This document shows positions 15,968-24,503 of a stretch of 64,000 nucleotides of DNA, in pieces. Origin of the DNA: Paenibacillus hexagrammi (GTDB lineage: Bacteria; Bacillota; Bacilli; Paenibacillales; NBRC-103111); NCBI RefSeq assembly GCF_021513275.1, contig NZ_CP090978.1, forward strand, positions 2,480,001-2,544,000. Direction: 5' to 3'. A program made the position numbers and the translations under genes. Numbering within the stretch: the stretch's first letter is position 1; the number at the start of each line of letters is the position of its first letter. The notes beneath the pieces were generated by a model that was not told the origin of the DNA, did no database searches, and saw only the letters and a list, made by a program, of their open reading frames with translations.

Positions 15968-18469
15968 TTACTCCACCACTAGTTCCTCGGACAGCGGACT
16001 TAATCCATTCGGGTCTTTCAGACTGTCCCATATAAAAACTTTTACCTGATAACCGGTCACTTGAGCAGGAAGCGTTAAACCCGCGCTATACGTCTTCGTT
16101 TCACCAGGATTCAATTCGGCCGATGCAGATGAAAAGTCAACCATCGTATGATCGTTGTCATAAAGAACAAACCAGAGCGTAAGCTGTTTCTTGTCCGCTG
16201 TAGTATTCGTGACTGACTTCATAGCTAACAAATCTTTGGAAGCCGTTAACGAATCAACGCGATTCCCGTTCCAATCATGTAAAGCGCCCTGACCTGCCCA
16301 GAACATGTAGTTGATCGTATAACTTGATGTACTGCTGTTGCCGGCTAAGTCAGATGTCGACACTTCAATGGAGTTATTCCCTTCTCGCAGCGTCAGCGGG
16401 AATGAGAACGGTTCATCGGCAGCTTTATATACAGAATCCACTACACTTATGCCATTTAAGTGAATGGTCAAGCTGGCAGCTTTACTTAATGATCCCTCGA
16501 GCATATATACAGAATCCCTAACTGTAGCGGGTGGAGCTGAGATTCGAATCTCCGGAACGATACTGTCCTGATTGACCGTTGCTGATGCATGGTCTTTGAA
16601 TGTTGAGTTAAGGCGGTTGGTATACACGTCAAACAGGTTTGCACCAGGTAGTAAATTCAAATCCAGTTCATATGTACCGGCCTGCACCCATCCGTCAGTT
16701 GGAAGAGGAAGCGCATTTCCGTTTTGATATACCGACATGTATACGCTTTCGCTAACCGATCCTGTCATCTTATACGCCGAAGAATTGACCCACTCTTGAA
16801 CAGGGTCTAGCGTCAAACCGGTTGACACCCTATCCACCATAGCAAAATACCCGGCATTTGTTCCGGCATCAAAATTTGTATAGTCGTTATATCCCAGCAG
16901 AACATCCGTTCCTGCAGCAAACTCCTTTTTATAAATATGGAACGTGTAACCGGATGTCGTGGTGTTAATCTTTATCTCATCGCCGGTATAGCCCCAGTCG
17001 GACATCCATGAAGGAATCGTTGCATTTTTATCGATGGCCACATAAACGGCTGCTTTATCCTTCACTTTGAAGCCAATGATTGAATCCTGCTTGGTTCCAT
17101 CAAAGCCATTTGGATATCGCATGACATCCTTGTATGTGGTAGCGATCCGCTCCATATTCGCATATTTATCTGGAATTTGCGTGAACTGAAACGGGACCTC
17201 GTTCGCTACTGACACATTGAAAACATGATCTCCCACTTTAGTGCCCGATTGAAGACTCCATAAATATCCGTAATAGTTTGCATAGGCGGTAAGTCCTCCA
17301 ACAACACTGGTTTCCGGAGTCTGAACAGGTGTCGTAGCATAGGGCGTACCGTCAAATTCAGTGATCTTACTTTCAAAATCGCCTGGTTTTCCATCCGAAG
17401 TATACAAACCGTATTCATCACGAGTAACGGTACTCAAACCTAACGTATACGTTTGTCCGTTTACTAAAGGTGTGTTAGCCAGTTTTGACAAATCGTAAAA
17501 TGCGTTGATATCGGAACTCGGGTTGTTGGAGGTACCTGTGTAATCCTTCCAATACGTGTTTGCATTGTTGATATTCCTCCACTGCGTCTCACCTTTAAGC
17601 TTAATTCGGATACGGTACTTGGACGCATAGGAGTAATGCTGCGCTGTCCACATGACCCTTGAGTTACGTGAACCTGAAAATACGAGTTTCGGAGCCGGAG
17701 GCTGCGGCTGAAACGGCGTACGTGTCACTTTAATGCCGCGTACCCAGAGATCCCCTGAGGTGCCCGGCGGCGCAATAACGATTCTTTTCAAATTATAGAC
17801 AGGGAGAGTTTTGTTCATTTGCGTCCGGGATTGGCTATTAATTAGATTCCCGTCCCAGAACAAGCTGTATCTTTGGGTAACTGTATTAAAATCCAATCGA
17901 ATGGTATGCCATTCGCCTACTTGATACGTCCCGCCCAGGTCCCCGGCTGGAGCTGTCGACAACAGGTACGCCAGACCTTTCGAAGCGGTCACCCCTGCGC
18001 CAACCATGAATGTAGCTCCTTGTGAAGGGTAGAATTGGATAATACGGTCGTCCTTTTTCGAACCTGTTTGCATGAATGTAATTTCAGTAGAAATCGTTCC
18101 CGTATAAGGCTCGCCGAACGTCTTGCTGAGTTGAAATTCGTTTCGCAAAGTTGCATCCGATGTGACGACATTGCTTGCTTTAATATGAAGAGCAGCCGTA
18201 CCAGTGAAAGGATCTTGCTCAACTACGGCCGATCCGGTTCCTGAAGTGTAAGATGAATAATCAAAGCCGAGGTCCGACCCCATTAACCCTAGTGGCGAGG
18301 TCGAGAAATCCTTGTCGAAGATGGCGACGGGGGCATACGAGTCATCTGTAACGGAAGAGCTTGAAGCATCTTCCGCAGCCATTGCCGTTGGAGCAGCAGG
18401 TTCATAAATAAAGAACACATTACATAGCAGCGTTATGCATAACAGCATCAACAAAATCGGTTTACGCAA
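15968..18469 (-). CDS. Large secreted multidomain protein with LamG-like and Ig-like modules
   Basis: About 833 residues. The start is probably TTG at 18469, 9 bases after GGAGGTG, giving MRKPILLMLLCITLL as the signal peptide; an ATG at 18487 places the ribosome binding site inside the gene. After a Ser-rich linker there is a concanavalin-like jelly-roll (about residues 45-260, with GEWHTIRLDFN typical of such folds), an Ig/fibronectin-like segment, a central beta-rich domain, two Ig-like modules resembling those of the neighbouring pectinesterase-lyase, and a last module shared with it. No known catalytic residues are visible. It could be a lyase of an unrecognised family or a polysaccharide-binding protein. 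It lies 22 bases before the fusion enzyme gene, so both are cotranscribed. Confidence 0.7.
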   Translation of the reverse strand: MRKPILLMLLCITLLCNVFFIYEPAAPTAMAAEDASSSSVTDDSYAPVAIFDKDFSTSPLGLMGSDLGFDYSSYTSGTGSAVVEQDPFTGTAALHIKASNVVTSDATLRNEFQLSKTFGEPYTGTISTEITFMQTGSKKDDRIIQFYPSQGATFMVGAGVTASKGLAYLLSTAPAGDLGGTYQVGEWHTIRLDFNTVTQRYSLFWDGNLINSQSRTQMNKTLPVYNLKRIVIAPPGTSGDLWVRGIKVTRTPFQPQPPAPKLVFSGSRNSRVMWTAQHYSYASKYRIRIKLKGETQWRNINNANTYWKDYTGTSNNPSSDINAFYDLSKLANTPLVNGQTYTLGLSTVTRDEYGLYTSDGKPGDFESKITEFDGTPYATTPVQTPETSVVGGLTAYANYYGYLWSLQSGTKVGDHVFNVSVANEVPFQFTQIPDKYANMERIATTYKDVMRYPNGFDGTKQDSIIGFKVKDKAAVYVAIDKNATIPSWMSDWGYTGDEIKINTTTSGYTFHIYKKEFAAGTDVLLGYNDYTNFDAGTNAGYFAMVDRVSTGLTLDPVQEWVNSSAYKMTGSVSESVYMSVYQNGNALPLPTDGWVQAGTYELDLNLLPGANLFDVYTNRLNSTFKDHASATVNQDSIVPEIRISAPPATVRDSVYMLEGSLSKAASLTIHLNGISVVDSVYKAADEPFSFPLTLREGNNSIEVSTSDLAGNSSTSSYTINYMFWAGQGALHDWNGNRVDSLTASKDLLAMKSVTNTTADKKQLTLWFVLYDNDHTMVDFSSASAELNPGETKTYSAGLTLPAQVTGYQVKVFIWDSLKDPNGLSPLSEELVVE

Positions 18470-18804
18470 GTCACTGAACACCTCCATTAAATACTTGTAT
18501 CCGACTAACGGGTAAAAGAATTTCTTGCTTCATGAATGGCACGAAATTTCAGCCCCTTCTTCTGTTTGACAATCGATATCATCCCCCCTCTGTAAGCGTA
18601 TTCACATTTCTTTACAATAAAATAGCCCTTGTATGATGTGGGCTTATGTGCAAGGGCAGAGCTATTTTTTTGCAATAAATGGAAGACTGCAGGCGCCTCC
18701 GCATTCATCTTCTCTCAAAGTATACAAACTAGTGGTAGGCATACCATCAGTACATTCAGTCGAAAATGTAGGCTGATCCTATCGCAGATCTTCTCGTCCG
18801 ACGT
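18470..18804. other. Intergenic region with a possible bidirectional terminator
   Basis: No gene is supported here. GCCCTTG (18625-18631) pairs with CAAGGGC (18651-18657); AT-rich flanks extend the stem. T-rich tails stand on both sides, so it could end the transcript of the frameshifted gene at 18805-20957. Very short frames in the region lack a properly spaced ribosome binding site. Confidence 0.5.
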
Positions 18805-20957
18805 TTAGTCCGAAACGACAAACCAGTCATTTTTCATTGTGCCCACTAACCGGCGGAATCCTTGAAATTCTTCATAAATGTTAAAATCATAGGTCTTTAG
18901 GAATGACAGCTTATAAAGCAAATCACCGTTCTCCAAACTAATCTTGAAGCCGCTGTACTTGCCAACTCTCAGCTCTGATTGCGGTGTCTCCGGATCCTCC
19001 CCCGATTGCAGCTCAAAACTGTTCACATCGGCCGACCATTCGATCGCCCTCACTCCGTTCGAATCGTTAATTTCAAAGACGATCTTTCGTCCGTCCGCAT
19101 TCATTATCGTGCCCGTATCCTTTAAGATTTCGTAGTTGAATTTGAGCGAGAGCTCGTCTTCATTGAGCGACGTGCCGATATGATCCAGCGACATCGTGTA
19201 AGGTCCGAGCGGGATTTGCTTCAGCGGGGTCTTCACCTCGCTTTGCTCTTGCGGCAGCCGGAATGAGAACGGCTTTACATACATATCGATCTCAGGAGCG
19301 TCGCTGTCGGTATCCTTCCTTTCGACGGAAGCCAGGCTGCCATCGGACAATACCGCTTCACCAAGCAGCAGATTCATTCCGCTTCGATTCACATCTTTCG
19401 GCATGACGCTAGAGACAATGAGGTGGGCCTTCCCCCCGGTCCGACCTTCCCTTTGACATCCAGCACTTCTGCCGGATAAACGGTTCCGTCCGCGGCACGA
19501 AAGCTGGCAGCCAGCTTCGCAGCATGCGTAAAGCGCTTCTCCTCATTCTCGAAGCTTACCTGCGCCGTGAATAAATTGCTTGATTGCCCTTCATAGGTCT
19601 TGACGCTGTGGATGCTATATTGGGACTTGTAGCCAGAATCCGTTAGCATGAAAGATGCCGAAGCATCTTCGACCGGTACGTTCAGCATTTCCGCTGAAGT
19701 CTCGAATTGAAGAACATCCACCGTCTTTTGGTCCGATGTATGATTTTGAAGCACGAGCTTCACCCTCGAGAACTCATACGTATAAGGAATTTTGGCTGCC
19801 ATCTGCAGACTGACCGTGCTGCCTTTGGCGATTCCCATGACTTTGGCAGGAATGACAATCTTGGCGTCTGCTTTCACGGTTTCATCGAGCAGGTAGTACC
19901 CGGTCATATCCGGTACCGGCAGCGAATCCACATCTTGATTGGTCAACGATAAATCTGCGGTCAAAATATCTTGGTCTTCCCATGGAAGCCGATACATACC
20001 GTTCAACCTTGCCGTATAAACACCGTTCTCGTCTGAGAATGCCGCTTCCTTGTTGGCGTCGGTTATGTCTTGATTTCTAGCAGGCGGCAGCGCCATGGAA
20101 GCGATCGGCACATTTATTTTCAAATCAGACACATACTGCGTAATGACGAACTGCCAGTCTTCGGCCGATAACTGTACCGGAATACTGCCGGTAAACGTGG
20201 CCTCCTTTACTTCTTGCGGGTTGATGACAAGTTCTGTTACATCTTTAGATGTAAGCGGGTACGAATACCCTTCCGACGTACGTATGGCAAACTGATAATC
20301 AGGTAACGTCAAGCTGTGGGCGTCAACATTTTCCAGACTCAATTTCACTCTAGGTAATCTGTACTTTCCATTCTCGGAGATCGAATCCATCGAAACGGCT
20401 AGCTTCGTTGTCGTACCTGATAGCTTAACCGTTAACGAACGGCCTGCCGGTGTCACATTCGAATAATCCGAAGGCACCTGAACATCACCGAGTTTATGCT
20501 CGAAAGATTCTTGGGTAAAGTCCCACTTCATCAGACTAAACTTCAAATCATCCAAGGATGCTGCTTCATTAATGGACGCATAGTAAGAAAACTCTTGCGT
20601 AGAATGTGCAGCAATTCGGCTCTTCGCCTTGTCTTGCGGCATCATTTTCGCAACAAAAGAGTTGCCGATCTCCCCCTGCAAGCGGATCCAATAATCCGCA
20701 AATGAAAAGCTGTTTGTGCCGCTGTTCGTGACACTCACTGTGAAAGTAACCGTATTGCCGGTTTGATCGGAAAGCAGGTTGACCTGCTTTACCACCATGT
20801 AACCGTTAACATCGAGATTGATCCGACCGAGCGAGGCTGCTGATTCATCCTTAACGTATTCGTCCGCATAAGCAGAAAACGGCAATGCCGAGAGGATGAG
20901 AATAAGAGCCAGGATTAGCGTTAGGATGTAAGAAAAACGTTTTGCGAATCTGATCAT
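18805..20957 (-). CDS. Secreted protein of unknown function (frameshift in C6 run)
   Basis: About 717 residues after correction. The ATG at 20957 has AAAGGAG 6 bases upstream and encodes a signal peptide ending near AYA (about residue 31). The rest is beta-rich with repeated segments of type VTNSGTNSFSFADYWIRLQG, LSLENVDAHSLTLPDYQFAI and LSLTNQDVDSLPVPDMTGYYL. Each looks like an Ig-like module that deals with paired polar and aromatic residues. At 19432-19437 the frame breaks; adding one C restores reading as GPGGKAHLIVSSVMPKD, continuing to 18805. I do not recognise the family. It precedes the large secreted proteins and follows the DUF1537 operon after its own apparent promoter. Confidence 0.6.
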
Positions 20958-21119
20958 AGTTAGCTCCTTTCTATCTTTCTAAGCTGAGCAGCTCCTCCGG
21001 TCTCATGGCTTTCAGCTGCTATTCGTATAATTCTCGGTATAGACCGTACAATCGCCATGATCATGGATCGTTAAGGCTTTACAAACTGAAAATAGCGTCG
21101 GATAAGACGGGAATTCAAC

Positions 21120-22534
21120 TCATTGTTCATAGAACCCCTGCTTTCCGTCCATAGAGGGCGTATCCAGCTGCCCTTCCGATCGGCCCTTTCGTACGCGTTC
21201 AAAAAAATCCGGCGGGCCAACTTGACCGCCTTTTAGTACAATTTCAAGTCCGTCCAGTTTTGCATCGTTGGAATAAGCGCGGCATAACGGCCCACCTGGA
21301 ACAATACCAGCCATTATTTCCAGGGCGAACAGATCCATCTGTTTCACAGCAAAACCCGACGTATCTCCTCCGGCACATACAATTCTTTGTAGACCTGTAG
21401 AAAGCACCAACTCGCGTGCCATTTGACCCAACCTAGCTCCGAGCAGTTCTCCGCTTGCAACCGAGTCTAATCCTTTTGAACGCAGGTAGTCCCGTGTCTG
21501 TGCAATGGACTCGTCAGCCGGACCCAGAGCCGTATAGAGGATGACGCTCTTCCCCTCGCGCAGGAATCGCTCGGCCTCTTCCAGAAGCTTTGTTTGGGAT
21601 GCTTCCGTTTCGTTTCCCAGTAACAGTGATGAAGGCACGCGGATACCTGCATACCCATGCTTTAGGGCCCATTCAATTTGGACCCCTGTCACAGGTGAAC
21701 AACTGCCGGACACAACGAGCAACCGGTCTGTCGGCTCTGCTTGCCGTTGCAAGGACTCAGTGGGCAGCATTCCGTTCTGCCTCCAATGGGAAACGAGAGC
21801 GTACTCCACACCTGATGAGCCTACAGCGAACAACGGAGCCTCCCTGCTTTCTTCGGCAAGCAGCCTTCCAATTGCGGTAAGGTGCTCTTCCGTTACTACA
21901 TCAAACAGCATGATATCCGGCTCATCAGCAAGCCTTTCATTCAAGCGCTGAGTCAATTGTGCATGTTTTTGCTCCAAGTCTAAGACATTCATAAGACCTA
22001 TTGAACAAGAAGTCTGTTCAGCCAAATGAACCCGAAGATCCGCTTCATTCATCGGCGTCACCGGATGCTTCTGCATATTCGGGTGCCGATCTGACGAACG
22101 ATATCTCTTCCTTCACCCATAAAGTGGTTGCCGAACACCGTGTAACGCTTCAAAATAGGCGAGCCTGCCAACAACGGAGTAAACCGCTGCTTCGGGAAAA
22201 CTTTTCTTCCGATATCGATCACTTTTCCGATACTGCCCGTTACTGGGGATGAGTCGAAGGTGGAGCAGATTTTATAATGCGTTATCGGTGCCTTAAATGA
22301 GGACAAAGCTTTTAAAACGGGTGTCAGGCTCCGCTCCATTTGCTCGGGACTCATCGTCCGGCCGACCCCGGCTACGCCAAAGCCGTCGTAACCGGAAAAC
22401 CTTTCGTTCCACAGCGTCTGGTCTGGCATATCCATAAATAGGATAACCTGAAGGCCGCCAGTCGTCAGTGCTTCCAGCGCGTCTGTGGAACCTGTAAAAT
22501 CATCTCCGTAAAAACAGATCCGCATTCGCTTCAC
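21120..22534 (-). CDS. DUF1537-family four-carbon acid sugar kinase (frameshifted)
   Basis: About 470 residues after correction. The N-terminal half starts MKRMRICFYGDDFTGSTDALE, the sugar-acid-binding signature of the family (GDDxTGS). The C-terminal half has the nucleotide-binding part with VVSGSCSPVTGVQIEWA and ICAGGDTSGFAVKQMDL type motifs. Near 22091 the frame changes: one frame reads EGRDIVRQ and the other DRHPNMQKHPVTPMNEADL, and together these match the family's usual order. Family members phosphorylate four-carbon acid sugars such as erythronate/threonate or 3-oxo-isoapionate (OiaK). The gene directly follows a RuBisCO-like protein gene, which favours the apionate pathway role. The start is GTG at 22534 or ATG at 22525. 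Confidence 0.8.
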
Positions 22535-22556
22535 CGCCGCTTTCGCGTATTTTCTA

Positions 22557-23822
22557 TCATTTTTCTCCGAATGTTTCCAGCGCTTGCTTTAATTCCAGAC
22601 GGCTCGCAGCATGCACCTCCAACGGAATTCCCTCCAGAGCCGCCTCCCAGCCCTGTACGAGACTGCGATAGCCTGCCCCGGGGCCGCCCGGGTGCGCATG
22701 AATACCGCCGCCGGCAATATTCATGAGATCTATGGTACGAAGCGTACCGTACGTTTCGGGAGCTGCTCCCGCCCACTGTTTCGAGGACAGAACGGGTAGC
22801 GCAGTATCAGTCGGATTGAAGATCGGCGTTAAGCAAGCCTGCACACTGTCGATCACAGATGCGTTGCTTTCATAGAACTTGTTATTGAGGCCGTTAACAT
22901 GCAAATGATCCACACCGGCCAAACGGCACAACTTCTGGTATACGGTAAAAGACATGCCTAGATAAGGGTATCGCGAAAGCATACCCCATTGATTGCGATG
23001 ACCGTGAATACAGACTGGCGCATGTTTTCTTAAGTGCGCCAGACCCGCAAAACCAATACTGTTGATGCTGACCATGACACAGTTGCCGCCGGAATTTACG
23101 ACTGTGTCGAGGTGCCGCAGCATCGGATCCACGTCATCGGTAATATTAAACGCGTACATCGTTTTTTTGCCGGTCCGATCCGCAGCCCGTTCGATTTCTT
23201 CCATGACGGCCTTCACGCGTTCGGGCAGAGGCGCATACGGCGGGTTGCCGTGGACCTCGTCGTCCTTAATAAAGTCGATGCCGGATGAAGCCAATTCCCT
23301 GACAATCTGCCGAAGCTGATCGGTCGTCAAACCGATGTTCGGTTTGATGATGGTTCCAATGATGGGCCGTCCATGGACACCGGTTAATTCCCTCGTTCCG
23401 GTAATGCCGAAGCGGGGCCCTTCATACCGCTGCAAAAACTGTCGCGGGAGTTCAAGATCAAGCAGCCGCAGCCCCGACAATTCCTCCAGCTCAAAAAGGT
23501 TGCCGGCAACTGTCGCCAGCAGGTTCGGAATGGAAGGACCTATATTGGCGTAGGGAAATGCAATCTTGACGATGCCCCGGCGATATTCGCTTTTGCTTCC
23601 GGGGGGGACCTTGGCTCCGGGCAAGGAGGGGAAACTGGAAATGTCCAGCTGTTCAATAGATATAATCCTTGCCCTGTGGCTCATTTTCAAGCTGTCCGTT
23701 TCATTCGGCAATGGAAGGAATGTTCCCGTAGATTGCTCACTCACGATGATTTCGCTCGCTTGCTCCAAAGATAAAGCCGTTTCGAGCCAGTATGTGGCTA
23801 TAATTTGATCATTCATGGACAT
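22557..23822 (-). CDS. RuBisCO-like protein (type IV), candidate 3-oxo-isoapionate-4-phosphate-processing enzyme
   Basis: A 421-residue member of the RuBisCO large-chain superfamily. The N-terminal domain runs to about residue 140. The TIM barrel holds GTIIKPNIGL (about 155), the metal-site segment DFIKDDE with the Lys that is carbamylated in the superfamily (about 185-191), HGHRNQ (about 275), a loop-6-like VNGLNNKFYES and the phosphate-binding GGGIHAHPGGPGAG. True RuBisCO loop-6 GKLEGE and other carboxylase residues are replaced, so CO2 fixation is unlikely. RuBisCO-like proteins beside DUF1537 kinases are known as OiaX or OiaT/XacX, which decarboxylate or hydrolyse 3-oxo-isoapionate 4-phosphate in D-apiose/apionate breakdown. 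The gene overlaps the upstream racemase gene by 10 bases. The exact reaction is an inference from context. Confidence 0.85.
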   Translation of the reverse strand: MSMNDQIIATYWLETALSLEQASEIIVSEQSTGTFLPLPNETDSLKMSHRARIISIEQLDISSFPSLPGAKVPPGSKSEYRRGIVKIAFPYANIGPSIPNLLATVAGNLFELEELSGLRLLDLELPRQFLQRYEGPRFGITGTRELTGVHGRPIIGTIIKPNIGLTTDQLRQIVRELASSGIDFIKDDEVHGNPPYAPLPERVKAVMEEIERAADRTGKKTMYAFNITDDVDPMLRHLDTVVNSGGNCVMVSINSIGFAGLAHLRKHAPVCIHGHRNQWGMLSRYPYLGMSFTVYQKLCRLAGVDHLHVNGLNNKFYESNASVIDSVQACLTPIFNPTDTALPVLSSKQWAGAAPETYGTLRTIDLMNIAGGGIHAHPGGPGAGYRSLVQGWEAALEGIPLEVHAASRLELKQALETFGEK

Positions 23823-24490
23823 GGAAATTTCCCCTGTCTTTCTAATTCGTCTCGTACAGCCAAAATGCCTAGACGAGGGCTGGAATATACCGGAAGCCCG
23901 GTTTTCAAGCTTAATGCTTCTTCCATCCTCGCCATGGAGCCCTGAGCCAACACGAGCACATCTGCTGACTCCGCCACAGCCGCAGCCGCTTCCAGAATGA
24001 GCCGGTCGTGTTCCTCCGGCCTCCCTGAGATGAGCGCCTGATAAGCACCGTGCGCCAAGGCATCTAACACATGGACGTTCCGGTTTTGATGTTCGGCTTC
24101 TCTTTGCAGCAGCATCCGGGTCGGTTCCAAAGTGGTCGGCAGCGTGGCCAATACGCCGATTTTATCGAATTTCCTGACAGCTTGCCGAGCCATGGCATCG
24201 TCAATTTTGATAATCGGTGTATCAAACATAAACCGGGCTTGATCCGCCACTTCTCCTACTGACGAACAGGTATTAAAAATAATATCGGCTCCGATCTCTT
24301 CTGCGTGACGGTAATACTGAATTAATCGGCGAGTTACCGAAGAAGTCACTTTCCCGGCTTGGATGACGTCGGCAATCAAACTGTCATCGATCATGTTGAC
24401 GAGACGGCAGCCCGGCAATTCTTCACGAAACAACGGTCCAATTCGTTCCGAGAGCCCTTGTCCGGTATAAACCGCAACAACTGTAGTCAT
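23813..24490 (-). CDS. Aspartate/glutamate racemase-family protein
   Basis: A 225-residue protein of the Asp/Glu/hydantoin racemase superfamily. Two pseudo-symmetric halves each offer an active-site Cys position. The first is clear in IIFNTCSSVGE (about residue 75). The second place reads VLAQGSMARMEE (about 184), without the expected Cys, so a standard two-base racemase mechanism is doubtful. AAGGAGG lies shortly before the ATG. It sits between an esterase gene and the RuBisCO-like gene in one operon. Members lacking one Cys can act as isomerases, decarboxylases or hydrolases; a step on an apiose-derived acid is possible but unproven. Confidence 0.8.
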   Translation of the reverse strand: MTTVVAVYTGQGLSERIGPLFREELPGCRLVNMIDDSLIADVIQAGKVTSSVTRRLIQYYRHAEEIGADIIFNTCSSVGEVADQARFMFDTPIIKIDDAMARQAVRKFDKIGVLATLPTTLEPTRMLLQREAEHQNRNVHVLDALAHGAYQALISGRPEEHDRLILEAAAAVAESADVLVLAQGSMARMEEALSLKTGLPVYSSPRLGILAVRDELERQGKFPCP

Positions 24491-24503
24491 TCTAGTCCCC
24501 TCC

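Noticed and set aside
18505-18708. 67-codon frame upstream of the large secreted protein
   Set aside because: It spans a hairpin and has no spaced ribosome binding site; the G-run directly touching an internal ATG is too close to serve as one.
22557-23822. True carbon-fixing RuBisCO
   Set aside because: Although the KDDE metal-site motif is present, several carboxylase residues including the GKxEG loop 6 are replaced, and there is no phosphoribulokinase; the neighbours point to sugar-acid catabolism.
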